Below are positions 13,049-20,251 of a stretch of 21,033 nt of DNA, one piece after another (positions within the stretch are counted from its first letter, which is position 1; each line of letters begins with the position of its first letter). The stretch comes from an uncultured Ellagibacter sp. Its GTDB lineage: Bacteria > Actinomycetota > Coriobacteriia > Coriobacteriales > Eggerthellaceae. The position numbers and the translations under genes are program-made. Below the pieces are notes generated by a model. That model did no database searches, was not told where the DNA came from, and saw only the letters and a program-made list of their open reading frames with translations. The DNA lies in assembly GCA_934654815.1 (NCBI GenBank), contig CAKUGU010000042.1:1-21033 (forward strand), read 5' to 3'.

Positions 13049-14305
13049 ATGTCGTTGAAGTATGTAAGCGAATCCGACCCTGAGGTTGCGAGCGCCCTTG
13101 GCGCCGAGCTCGCCCGCCAGCGCGGCAGCGTCGAGCTCATCGCGTCCGAGAACTTCACGAGCTTGGCCGTCATGGAGGCCATGGGCAGCGTCCTCACCAA
13201 CAAATACGCGGAAGGCTATCCCGGCAAGCGCTACTACGGCGGCTGCGAGAAGGTCGACATCGTCGAGAACCTCGCGCGCGACCGCGCCTGCGAGCTCTAC
13301 GGCGCCAAGTTCGCGAACGTCCAGCCCCATTCGGGCGCGAACGCAAACCTGGCGGCATACTTCGCGCTCATCAAGCCCGGCGACACCATCATGGGCATGA
13401 GCCTCGACCACGGCGGGCACCTCACGCACGGCAGCCCCGCGAACTTCTCCGGCAAGCTCTACCATGTGGAGTCCTACGGCGTCGATCCCGAAACCGAGAC
13501 GATCAACTACGACGAGCTCGAGAAGAAGGCCAAGGAGGTCCGCCCGAAGGTCATCGTCGGCGGCGCGTCGGCCTACCCGCGCATCATCGATTTCCCCCGC
13601 ATGGCGGAAATCGCCCATGAGGTGGGCGCGTACCTCATGGTGGACATGGCCCATATTGCCGGCCTCGTCGCCGCGGGCCTGCACCCGAGCCCGGTTCCCT
13701 ACGCCGACATCACCACGTCGACGAGTCACAAGACCCTGCGCGGCCCGCGCGGCGGCTTCATCCTCACCAACTCCGAGGAACTTTACAAGAAGATCAACTC
13801 CGCCGTGTTCCCGGGAAGCCAGGGCGGCCCGCTCATGCACGTCATCGCCGGCAAAGCGGTCGCGTTCGGCGAGGCGCTGAAGCCGGAATTCAAAACCTAC
13901 ATCGAGCACGTGCTCGAGAACGCCAAGGCGCTCGGGCAGGGCATGACCGACGGCGGCCTTCGCCTCGTGTCCGGCGGCACCGACAACCACCTGTGCCTCG
14001 TTGACCTCACGCCCGCCGACGTTACCGGCAAGGACGCCGAGAAGCTGCTCGAGAGCGTCGGCCTCACCGTCAACAAGAACACCATCCCGAACGAGACGCG
14101 CAGCCCCTTCGTCGCGAGCGGCATCCGCGTCGGCAGCGCGGCGGCGACCACGCGCGGCTTCACGAAAGACGACTTCTACGAGGTCGGCCAGTGCATCGCG
14201 CAGACCGTGTTCAACGCCGGCGACGAGAAGAAGCTCGCCGACGTGCGCCGTCGCGTCGACGCCATGCTCGAGGCGCACCCGCTCTATCCGGGTCTTACCT
14301 ACTAG
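13049..14305 (+). CDS. glyA: Serine hydroxymethyltransferase
   Basis: A PLP enzyme that converts serine and THF to glycine and 5,10-methylene-THF, the main one-carbon source. The 418-aa protein has IASENFTS (31-38), [15 protein letters not shown] (51-65), the HSGANAN segment, [17 protein letters not shown], and the PLP-lysine motif [15 protein letters not shown] (Lys228). The C-terminus carries [23 protein letters not shown] and the PLYPGL end. AAAGGAG (13035-13041) lies 7 nt before the ATG. Length and motifs are fully canonical, so function is secure. It lies 70 bp after rpiB with its own extended -10 promoter and is followed by a GC-rich inverted repeat (14315-14331) and a longer hairpin at 14358-14386. 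Confidence 0.97.
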   Translation: MSLKYVSESDPEVASALGAELARQRGSVELIASENFTSLAVMEAMGSVLTNKYAEGYPGKRYYGGCEKVDIVENLARDRACELYGAKFANVQPHSGANANLAAYFALIKPGDTIMGMSLDHGGHLTHGSPANFSGKLYHVESYGVDPETETINYDELEKKAKEVRPKVIVGGASAYPRIIDFPRMAEIAHEVGAYLMVDMAHIAGLVAAGLHPSPVPYADITTSTSHKTLRGPRGGFILTNSEELYKKINSAVFPGSQGGPLMHVIAGKAVAFGEALKPEFKTYIEHVLENAKALGQGMTDGGLRLVSGGTDNHLCLVDLTPADVTGKDAEKLLESVGLTVNKNTIPNETRSPFVASGIRVGSAAATTRGFTKDDFYEVGQCIAQTVFNAGDEKKLADVRRRVDAMLEAHPLYPGLTY

Positions 14306-14335
14306 AAGCTTTTACGCGCGCCGATCGCGCGATGC

Positions 14336-14344
14336 TGCTAGAAT
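14336..14344 (+). promoter_or_regulatory. upp promoter, extended -10
   Basis: TGCTAGAAT is TGn plus TAGAAT. Transcription would begin near 14351, a few bases before a strong hairpin in the upp leader. An ATG at 14343, in frame with upp, is therefore probably not used. Confidence 0.55.
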
Positions 14345-14357
14345 GAACCGCAAAGCG

Positions 14358-14386
14358 AAGGGCCCGGCGCAAGTCGCTGGGCCCTT
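14358..14386 (+). promoter_or_regulatory. Strong hairpin in the glyA-upp interval: upp leader attenuator or glyA terminator
   Basis: AAGGGCCCGGCG (14358-14369) pairs with CGCTGGGCCCTT (14375-14386), 12 bp with one wobble, loop CAAGT. Only TTTCC follows, so it is not a clean terminator. It lies in the 5' leader if the promoter at 14336-14344 is real. No PyrR-binding consensus is recognised in it. Confidence 0.5.
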
Positions 14387-14432
14387 TCCATACCGCAAGG
14401 AAGCGCCTTGCCCGTTGCGAAAGAAGGACCGA

Positions 14433-15071
14433 ATGGATACCACCCGCGTTACCGTAGTCGATCACCCCATGGTTCAGCACAAGCTGTCCATCCTGCGCGA
14501 CAAGTCCACCTCGTGCAAGCAGTTCCGCGAACTCGTCCGCGAGCTCGCGCTGTTCGAAGGCTACGAAGCGACGCGCGATCTGCCCCTTTCCGACGTCGAC
14601 GTGGAAACCCCCATCTGCACGGCGCACTGCAAGCAGGTGTCGGGCAAGAAGCTCGCGGTCGTACCGATCCTGCGCGCGGGCCTCGGCATGGTCGACGGCG
14701 TGCTTGACCTCATCCCTGCCGCGCGCGTGGGGCATCTGGGAATGTACCGCAACGAGGAAACGCACGAGCCGGTGCCGTACTACGACAAGATGCCCGAGGA
14801 CATCGCCAACCGCGTCGTGCTCGTCGTCGACCCGATGCTCGCCACAGGTGGATCGATCATCTCGGCCGTCACCTATCTGCGCAAGTGCGGCGTCACGGGC
14901 ACGATCAAGCTCATGGTGCTCGTCGCCGCCCCCGAAGGGCTCAAAGCCGTGCTCGACGCCGACGACAACGTGCACGTTTACACGTGCGCTATCGACGAGG
15001 GGCTGAACTCCGCCGCCTACATCGTCCCCGGCCTCGGTGACGCCGGCGACCGCATCTTCGGGACGAAATAA
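14433..15071 (+). CDS. upp: Uracil phosphoribosyltransferase
   Basis: It salvages uracil with PRPP to give UMP. The 212-aa type-I phosphoribosyltransferase begins [18 protein letters not shown], as the family does. It has [13 protein letters not shown] (77-89), the PRPP loop [13 protein letters not shown] (131-143) and the uracil-binding C-terminus [17 protein letters not shown] (196-212). ATG 14433 follows GAAGGA with a short spacer; the in-frame ATG at 14343 would add 30 residues, [12 protein letters not shown] and similar, that resemble nothing in the family and encode the leader hairpin. It lies downstream of glyA and upstream of a dCMP deaminase gene, so this is a nucleotide-precursor neighbourhood. 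Confidence 0.96.
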   Translation: MDTTRVTVVDHPMVQHKLSILRDKSTSCKQFRELVRELALFEGYEATRDLPLSDVDVETPICTAHCKQVSGKKLAVVPILRAGLGMVDGVLDLIPAARVGHLGMYRNEETHEPVPYYDKMPEDIANRVVLVVDPMLATGGSIISAVTYLRKCGVTGTIKLMVLVAAPEGLKAVLDADDNVHVYTCAIDEGLNSAAYIVPGLGDAGDRIFGTK

Positions 15072-15087
15072 CAGTCCAGCGGACTGT
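15071..15087. repeat. Hairpin starting at the last base of the upp stop codon
   Basis: ACAGTCC (15071-15077) and GGACTGT (15081-15087) form a 7-bp stem with loop AGC. It has the same layout as the hairpin on the yebC stop codon. GGACTGTCG recurs at 15204-15212, so ACAGTCC has a second possible partner. Confidence 0.7.
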
Positions 15088-15130
15088 CGTTCTCCTACCT
15101 ATACATCAAGTAGATACGTTAGAAAGTCAT

Positions 15131-15239
15131 TGGGAATTGCGGTGGTGCTCACAAAGCGAGTTCCGCACGAGCCGAAAGCGCCAGTGGCGCTTTCGTGCGA
15201 GCAGGACTGTCGAGCGACTGAGCGCTACCGCAATTCCCA
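15131..15239. repeat. Inverted-repeat element between upp and the dCMP deaminase gene
   Basis: 15131-15151 pairs with 15219-15239 over 21 bp with two wobbles; the outer 13 bp (TGGGAATTGCGGT / ACCGCAATTCCCA) are perfect. Inside, CGAAAGCGCC (15173-15182) pairs with GGCGCTTTCG (15186-15195) around AGT. A small GTCG-AG-CGAC hairpin lies at 15209-15218. The whole would fold as one long branched stem ending 18 bp before the deaminase start. It could be an RNA leader, a small RNA, or a MITE-like insertion; no target-site duplication is obvious. The AT-richer stretch 15098-15130 before it may hold a promoter, but no clear pair of hexamers. Confidence 0.7.
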
Positions 15240-15257
15240 TGCAAGGGACGGATTCTG

Positions 15258-15740
15258 ATGACTCAAGACCATAGACCGAGCTGGGACGAGTACTTCATGA
15301 CGCTCGCCAACCAGGTGGCGACCCGCACGACGTGCATGCGCCGCGGGGTGGGGGCCGTCATCGTGAAGGAGCGCCGCATCCTGGCGACGGGGTACAACGG
15401 CGTCCCGGCAGGGCTTGCGCACTGCCGGGAAACGGGGTGCCTGCGCTCTCAGCTCGGCGTGCCGTCCGGGCAGCGCCACGAGATCTGCCGCGGGCTCCAT
15501 GCCGAGCAGAACGCCATCATCCAGGCCGCCCGCTACGGCATCAACATCGCCGGTGCGTCGATCTACGTGAACACCCAGCCGTGCGTCGTGTGCGCGAAGA
15601 TGCTCATCAACGCCGATATTGAGGAGATCATCTACCAGAATCCCTATCCGGATGAGCTCGCGATGTCGATGCTCGAGGAGGCGGGGATCAAGCTGCGCGT
15701 CTTCGAGCCGGAGGGCGGCACGGATTCGGTGGGCGCGTAA
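15258..15740 (+). CDS. dCMP deaminase (ComEB-type cytidine/deoxycytidylate deaminase)
   Basis: A zinc deaminase that converts dCMP to dUMP, the thymidylate precursor. The 160-aa protein opens [21 protein letters not shown], as dCMP deaminases do. It has [18 protein letters not shown], the catalytic [11 protein letters not shown] (His81, Glu83) and [16 protein letters not shown] (Cys109, Cys112), completing the His-Cys-Cys zinc site. Extra Cys residues (56, 61, 77) resemble the second zinc region of this family. The ribosome site is modest (AAGGG at 15243-15247, about 10 nt away) and lies directly after a long inverted repeat, so translation may depend on leader folding. The ComEB name is historical; a competence role is not implied. 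Confidence 0.93.
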   Translation: MTQDHRPSWDEYFMTLANQVATRTTCMRRGVGAVIVKERRILATGYNGVPAGLAHCRETGCLRSQLGVPSGQRHEICRGLHAEQNAIIQAARYGINIAGASIYVNTQPCVVCAKMLINADIEEIIYQNPYPDELAMSMLEEAGIKLRVFEPEGGTDSVGA

Positions 15741-15746
15741 TCACAC

Positions 15747-15766
15747 GCCTACGCGGCCGCGTAGGC
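15747..15766. repeat. Perfect 20-bp palindrome after the dCMP deaminase gene
   Basis: GCCTACGCGGCCGCGTAGGC is perfectly self-complementary and begins 6 bp after the stop. No T-run follows. It could be a transcription-slowing hairpin or a protein site. The rest of the 15741-15948 gap holds only smaller inverted repeats, for example GGGTG/CACCC at 15853-15867, and the -10 at 15919. Confidence 0.7.
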
Positions 15767-15918
15767 CCTTGCGCATCATCGCGACGCCGAAAAATCCGCG
15801 ACGTGCACGCTCGAAGCCGTGAACGGCGAAGCTTCTCGGCGAAGCGCGCGAGGGGTGCCGCTCACCCGAAAAAAGCGTGAATTCGAAACTGCGTCTGCGC
15901 GACTTCTTCACATTCGGC

Positions 15919-15924
15919 TATGAT
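15919..15924 (+). promoter_or_regulatory. -10 element of the ATP synthase operon
   Basis: TATGAT (5 of 6) lies 24 bp before the ATG of the first small gene and would start transcription near 15931. No good -35 is visible at the standard spacing, so this is tentative. Confidence 0.4.
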
Positions 15925-15948
15925 ACGGAAGGCTTAAGAGGGCGCAGT

Positions 15949-16257
15949 ATGCGCCAAGGACCAAGAAAGAAGGACATGGCTGTAGCAATCATCGTCGCCG
16001 TTCTGGTGGGCTTCGTGAGCGTCATCCCGTTCAACGTGGCCATCAAGAAGATTCGCACGGTCGATCCAACCAAGTCCTTGAATCTTCTCGGTCCGTTCTT
16101 GCTGACCATCGCCGCATCGTTCGTGATCCTCATCGCGGGCATGGTCATCTGCAAGTTTGCGGCGCCCGACGTCGTCGTTGCCTACTCCGTTGCGGAGCTT
16201 GTCGCTTTCGTCATCGGGGTAATCGTCTTCGGCGTGTTTTTGTCGAAGCGTCGATAG
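15949..16257 (+). CDS. Small 3-TM membrane protein at the atpI position
   Basis: A 102-aa protein with a short basic N-terminus (MRQGPRKKD) and three hydrophobic segments: about 11-32, 45-67 and 75-97. It ends in SKRR, so positive charges flank the membrane part. No family motif is recognised. It lies 21 bp before atpB, where many bacteria carry atpI or atpZ, which help assemble the c ring or move ions. An AtpI-like role is suggested only by position and membrane character. ATG 15949 has GAGGG about 7 nt upstream; ATG 15976 (MAVAII) is an alternative nine codons later. An in-frame reading from 15877 would begin before the predicted promoter. Confidence 0.75.
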   Translation: MRQGPRKKDMAVAIIVAVLVGFVSVIPFNVAIKKIRTVDPTKSLNLLGPFLLTIAASFVILIAGMVICKFAAPDVVVAYSVAELVAFVIGVIVFGVFLSKRR

Positions 16258-16278
16258 AGAAGGAAAAAGGAGAGGTAC

Positions 16279-17082
16279 ATGGCATTTGAACTTACGGGCA
16301 ATCCCTTGAACGACATTGCCGCCCCGATCGAGGAGCTGAGCGAGTCCTTCAACTCCACGCTCGTCTTTGATTTCGGCAATGGCGTCGGAATCACCCAGTA
16401 CACGTTTTGGATGATCATCATCTGCGCGATCGTGCTCATCGGCGTTCTGGTTGGCGTGCGCAAGATCAAGGTCGTTCCGGAAGGCAAGTTCGCCGGGCTC
16501 GTCGAATGGGGCTACGACGCCGTTCGACGCAACATGGGCGAAGGCGCTATCGGCCATGGCTACAAGAAGCACATGCCGTTCATCGCGACGATGTTCTTCT
16601 TCATCCTCATCTCCAACGTGATCGGCCTGATCCCGGGCGCTAAGACCCCGACGGGCACGCTTTCCGTCACGTTCGCGCTTGCACTGCTCTCGTTCATCTA
16701 CTTCAACTTCTACGGCATCAAGGCCAAGGGCGGCTGGGGCTACATCAAGTCCATCGCCCCGTCCGGCCTGCCGAAGCCGATGGTTCCCATCATCTGGTTC
16801 TTCGAGTTCTTCTCGCTCGTCATCCGCCTGCTCACCCTCGCGGTTCGACTTTACGGCAACATGTTCGCGGGCCATATGATCCTCGGCATCTTCGCGATCA
16901 TGTCCCAGTTCTTCATCCTCGACCTCATCTCGTTCGCGAACCCCGCGGGCGTTGCGGCCATCGCGTGGGCGGTCTTCCTGATCGCCATGTACGCGCTCGA
17001 ATGCCTCGTCGCGTTCCTGCAGGCCTACGTGTTCTCCGTCCTCACGGCCGTGTACGTCGGCCTTGCCGAAGGCGAGCACTAA
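16279..17082 (+). CDS. atpB: F1Fo ATP synthase subunit a
   Basis: The membrane stator subunit that forms the proton half-channels against the c ring. The 267-aa protein has about five to six hydrophobic helices. The essential arginine lies in LTLAVRLYGNMFAGHM (Arg190, equivalent to E. coli Arg210), and the last helix carries ALECLVAFLQAYVFSVLTAVYV. KKHMPFIATMFFFILISNVIGLIPG (from about residue 96) is also typical. The ATG follows AAAAAGGAGAGG. A gap of 145 bp, wide for this operon, separates it from atpE and contains a hairpin next to the atpE ribosome site. Confidence 0.96.
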   Translation: MAFELTGNPLNDIAAPIEELSESFNSTLVFDFGNGVGITQYTFWMIIICAIVLIGVLVGVRKIKVVPEGKFAGLVEWGYDAVRRNMGEGAIGHGYKKHMPFIATMFFFILISNVIGLIPGAKTPTGTLSVTFALALLSFIYFNFYGIKAKGGWGYIKSIAPSGLPKPMVPIIWFFEFFSLVIRLLTLAVRLYGNMFAGHMILGIFAIMSQFFILDLISFANPAGVAAIAWAVFLIAMYALECLVAFLQAYVFSVLTAVYVGLAEGEH

Positions 17083-17188
17083 GAGGTAGGGCGCGCTTGC
17101 GTCCGTAAAGCACCACCGCGCCTCGAGCGCACATAAGGTTTCAGCGACGTCTCCCTTTAAGGAACGCCGAGAGACATAAGTAAGAGAA

Positions 17189-17211
17189 GTTTTTGAGAAA
17201 CGCTCAGAAAC
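17189..17211 (+). promoter_or_regulatory. Hairpin just upstream of the atpE ribosome site
   Basis: GTTTTTGAG (17189-17197) pairs with CTCAGAAAC (17203-17211), 9 bp with one wobble, loop AAACG. Five A/G-rich bases later comes the near-perfect AAGGAGG (17217-17223). The remainder of the atpB-atpE gap has a 6-bp GGCGCG/CGCGCC pair (17090-17122) but no clear promoter. Confidence 0.5.
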
Positions 17212-17227
17212 GAAAAAAGGAGGAAAA

Positions 17228-17446
17228 GTGGAAACGACTCTCGTTATCGCAGCCCTGAAGGTTGTCGGCTACGGCCTTGGCACCATCGGCCCAGGCATCG
17301 GTCTTGGTCTTTGCGGCTACGGCCTCTGCGTTGGCTCTGCACGCCAGCCTGAGCTCGCCGGCAAGCTCTTCACCAACGCCCTGATCTTCGGCGCTCTGGC
17401 TGAGGCACTCGCCCTTATCGGCTTCGTCCTTACCTTCATCTTCTAA
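17228..17446 (+). CDS. atpE: F1Fo ATP synthase subunit c
   Basis: The hairpin proteolipid of the rotating ring. The 72-aa product has two membrane helices joined by the polar ARQPE loop (38-42). The ion-carrying carboxylate is Glu59 in ALAEALALIGFVL. The first-helix position that is Gln in Na+-type rings (PGIGQG) is Leu26 here (PGIGLG), and the residue after the Glu is Ala, not Ser. This indicates a proton-coupled enzyme. Helix 1 has two cysteines (29 and 34) in LCGYGLCVG near the loop. The start is GTG with a very strong AAGGAGG before it, suiting the high copy number of this subunit. Confidence 0.97.
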   Translation: METTLVIAALKVVGYGLGTIGPGIGLGLCGYGLCVGSARQPELAGKLFTNALIFGALAEALALIGFVLTFIF

Positions 17447-17494
17447 ATCGGCTGTATCGTTTTAGAAATACAAGCTGAGAGAGAAGGTGGATGA

Positions 17495-18103
17495 GTGAAA
17501 GCAAAACTGAAGACGAAGTTGGCAAAGGCCGGTGTCGCAGCTGCATCTGCAGCAAGCCTTGCATGTGCTTTCCCCACCCTCGCGTTCGCCTCTGAGAAAG
17601 AAGGCATCGCGGTGCTCATTCCCGACATGAATGAGTTCATTCCGATGCTCGTTGCCTTCATCATCATTCTCATCGTGCTGGCCAAGTTCGGTTGGCCCGT
17701 GGTCGACAACATCATCACGAAGCGCGAGAGCACCATCAAGGAAGCCCTTAAGAAGTCTGAAGAGGCTCAGGCGGAAGCCGAGCGCACGCTTGCGGAATAC
17801 AAGCGCCAGCTCGAGGAAGCCAAGGCCCAGTCGGCGCAGATCATCGCCGACGCGAAGACGACGGGCGAGGCTGTCAAGGCCGACATCACCAACAAGGCCC
17901 AGGCCGAGTCTGCCCAGATGATCGAGAAGGCTCGCGGCGCGATCGAAGCCGAGAAGAAGGCTGCGATCTCCGAGCTGCAGGGCTCTATCGCCGACCTGTC
18001 CGTCGATGTGGCGTCCCGCCTCATCGGCCAGGACCTGAACGACGACGAGCACCGCAAGATCATCGAGCATTACGTGACCGAGGCGGGCAGTTTCAATGCC
18101 TAA
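17495..18103 (+). CDS. atpF: F1Fo ATP synthase subunit b with signal-peptide-like N-terminus
   Basis: The peripheral-stalk subunit that links Fo to F1. The 202-aa protein has one membrane helix (about 48-66, FIPMLVAFIIILIVLAKFG) and a long charged coiled coil (about 70-160, with EEAQAEAERTLAEYKRQLEEA). Unusually, 32 residues precede this: a Lys-rich start, a hydrophobic Ala/Leu core and the sequence LAFA-SE, which fits signal peptidase I cleavage after Ala32. GTG 17495 is the start, preceded by GAGAAGGTGG; the nearby ATG 17491 is out of frame. It lies 48 bp after atpE. Its last 8 bases overlap atpH. Confidence 0.95.
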   Translation: MKAKLKTKLAKAGVAAASAASLACAFPTLAFASEKEGIAVLIPDMNEFIPMLVAFIIILIVLAKFGWPVVDNIITKRESTIKEALKKSEEAQAEAERTLAEYKRQLEEAKAQSAQIIADAKTTGEAVKADITNKAQAESAQMIEKARGAIEAEKKAAISELQGSIADLSVDVASRLIGQDLNDDEHRKIIEHYVTEAGSFNA

Positions 18104-18674
18104 CAACCGCCTCATCACCAAAGAGAAGATCGCCGCGTACGCATCGGTACTCCTCGATGCCGCGAACACTTCCGGCGGCCAAGACGCTGTTCTCGAAGTG
18201 CGCGAACAGGCGGAGAAGATCGTCTCCGTGATGCGGACGAATGTCGATCTTTCAGGCGCTCTGGAAGACGCGGCGTACACGCCCGAACAGAGGGCCCAAA
18301 TCGCTCGCGCGGCATTTGCGCAGTGCAACCCGGCGTTCACCGAGGTTCTCGCCGTCATGGCGGAACGCGGTGACATCAAGTTGCTCCCGCAGGTCCGTGC
18401 AAGCTATGAAGACCAGGTGGAAAGCAAGCTCAAGCTGTGCATCCTCGATGTGACCACAGTCGTCGAGCTCGATGACCATCTGCGCGACATCATCAAGCAA
18501 AAAGCCGAATCCGAGCTGGGCATGAAGGTCGTTCTTCGCGAACGCATCGACAAGTCCATCTTGGGTGGCATTATCATGAGTGCGGGCAGCAAGCGCATCG
18601 ATGCGAGCGTCATCAGCCAGCTCAACAATGCGCGCACCGTGCTCAAGAAGAAGACAGATGGAGGTGAATGCTAG
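18096..18674 (+). CDS. atpH: F1Fo ATP synthase subunit delta
   Basis: The delta subunit (OSCP in mitochondria) caps F1 and holds the b stalk. The 192-aa protein has the N-terminal helical domain ([41 protein letters not shown]). The C-terminal [44 protein letters not shown] (from about 129) includes the family signature. Overlaps on both sides (8 bases with atpF; TAGTG with atpA) show tight translational coupling. The Gly-rich [11 protein letters not shown] stretch and the C-terminal QLNNARTVL are as in the family, so I am confident of the identity despite the low overall conservation of delta subunits. Confidence 0.94.
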   Translation: MPNNRLITKEKIAAYASVLLDAANTSGGQDAVLEVREQAEKIVSVMRTNVDLSGALEDAAYTPEQRAQIARAAFAQCNPAFTEVLAVMAERGDIKLLPQVRASYEDQVESKLKLCILDVTTVVELDDHLRDIIKQKAESELGMKVVLRERIDKSILGGIIMSAGSKRIDASVISQLNNARTVLKKKTDGGEC

Positions 18675-20239
18675 TGACTGAAATTACCGCACAGTCCATT
18701 GACGAAGCGCTGCGTAAGCAGCTGGCCTCCCTTGAAGTGAGCGTTGATTCCCGCGAAGTCGGCACCGTCATCCAGGTCGGCGACGGCATCGCCCGCGTCG
18801 ACGGCCTGAAGAACGCGATGGCTGGCGAGCTTCTCGAGTTCGTTGGATCCAACGGTAAGACCGTATACGGCTTGGCTCAGAACCTCGAAGAGGACGAAGT
18901 CGGCGCCGTTCTTCTCGGTGACGTCACCGCAATCAAGGAGAATGACCAGGTCCGTACCACGGGCCGCATCATGGAGGTTCCGTCCGGCAAGGGTCTTCTC
19001 GGCCGCGTCGTGAACCCGCTCGGCATGCCGATCGACGGCAAGGGTGAAATCGAAGCCGAAGGCACCCGTCCCGTCGAGTTCAAGGCTCCCGGCGTCATCA
19101 GCCGTAAGCCGGTGCATGAGCCTATGCAGACCGGTATCATGGCTATCGACTCCATGATTCCTATCGGCCGTGGCCAGCGCGAGCTCATCATCGGCGACCG
19201 CCAGACCGGTAAGACCGCTATCGCCATCGACGCCATCATCAACCAAAAAGACGAAGACATGATCTGCATCTACGTTGCGATCGGTCAGAAGGCTTCCACG
19301 GTTGCCGGCGTTATGGAAACCCTCGAGCGCTACGACGCCATGAAGTACACGATTATCGTGTCCGCAACGGCCGCCGATTCCGCTCCGCTCCAGTACATCG
19401 CTCCGATGGCTGGCGCTGCAATGGGCGAGTACTTCGTCTACAACGGCGAAGACGGCAAGCCCGCAGGCCCGGAGAACCCCGGACGCCACGTGCTCATCAT
19501 CTATGATGACTTGTCCAAGCAGGCGGTGGCCTACCGCCAGATGTCGTTGACCCTTCGTCGTCCGCCGGGACGCGAAGCTTACCCGGGCGACATCTTCTAC
19601 CTGCATTCTCGCCTGCTCGAGCGTGCGGTCAAGATGTCCGACGAGTACGGCTGCGGTTCCATGACGGCTCTGCCGATCATCGAAACCCAGGCTGGCGACG
19701 TTTCCGCATACATCCCGACCAACGTGATTTCCATTACCGACGGTCAGATCTTCCTGTCGACGGACCTGTTCTTCCAGGGCCAGCGACCGGCAGTCAACGT
19801 TGGTATCTCGGTTTCCCGCGTTGGTGGCTCCGCTCAGACCAAGGCCATGAAGTCCGTTGCCGGTACGCTCCGCCTCGACTTGGCCGCTTATCGCGAGCTG
19901 CAGGCGTTCACGCAGTTCGGCAGCGACCTCGACAAGGCGACGCAGGACCAGCTGAACCGCGGTGCTCACATGACCGAGCTTCTGAAGCAGGGTCGTTACG
20001 TGCCTATGTCGTTCTACGATCAGGCCATCGCGATCTATGCTGGCGGCAACGGCTACCTCGACGACATCCCGGTTGCCGACGTGGTTCGTTTCCGCAGCGA
20101 GCTCATCGAGTACCTGCATGCGTCGAAGCCGGCTATCGTGGAAAGCGTCAAGAACGAGAAGAAGTTCACCGACGAGACCAAGACCGAGCTGAATGCCGCC
20201 ATCGAGGCGTTCAAGACCCAGTTTTCGCCTTCGGTGTAA
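18674..20239 (+). CDS. atpA: F1Fo ATP synthase subunit alpha
   Basis: The non-catalytic nucleotide-binding subunit of F1. The protein is 521 aa from GTG 18674. It has the N-terminal beta barrel ([17 protein letters not shown]), the P-loop GDRQTGKT (174-181), [15 protein letters not shown], the [10 protein letters not shown] segment and the ATPase alpha/beta signature [17 protein letters not shown] region. The start choice rests on GGAGGTGA (18660-18667): the ATG at 18668 abuts it with no spacer, while the GTG at 18674 has a 6-base gap and overlaps the atpH stop as TAGTG. The difference is only two residues. Codon use shifts to more T-ending codons (GCT, GGT, CGT), as in highly expressed genes. 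Confidence 0.97.
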   Translation: MTEITAQSIDEALRKQLASLEVSVDSREVGTVIQVGDGIARVDGLKNAMAGELLEFVGSNGKTVYGLAQNLEEDEVGAVLLGDVTAIKENDQVRTTGRIMEVPSGKGLLGRVVNPLGMPIDGKGEIEAEGTRPVEFKAPGVISRKPVHEPMQTGIMAIDSMIPIGRGQRELIIGDRQTGKTAIAIDAIINQKDEDMICIYVAIGQKASTVAGVMETLERYDAMKYTIIVSATAADSAPLQYIAPMAGAAMGEYFVYNGEDGKPAGPENPGRHVLIIYDDLSKQAVAYRQMSLTLRRPPGREAYPGDIFYLHSRLLERAVKMSDEYGCGSMTALPIIETQAGDVSAYIPTNVISITDGQIFLSTDLFFQGQRPAVNVGISVSRVGGSAQTKAMKSVAGTLRLDLAAYRELQAFTQFGSDLDKATQDQLNRGAHMTELLKQGRYVPMSFYDQAIAIYAGGNGYLDDIPVADVVRFRSELIEYLHASKPAIVESVKNEKKFTDETKTELNAAIEAFKTQFSPSV

Positions 20240-20251
20240 GGTAGGTAGCAC

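Noticed and set aside
14343..14432. N-terminal extension of Upp from ATG 14343
   Set aside because: The 30 residues match nothing in the family, encode the leader hairpin, and the ATG overlaps the predicted promoter.
15130..15258. A small protein encoded inside the inverted-repeat element, on either strand
   Set aside because: Short frames exist (42 codons forward, 37 reverse) but have no ribosome site and no protein-like conservation; the pairing pattern explains the sequence better.
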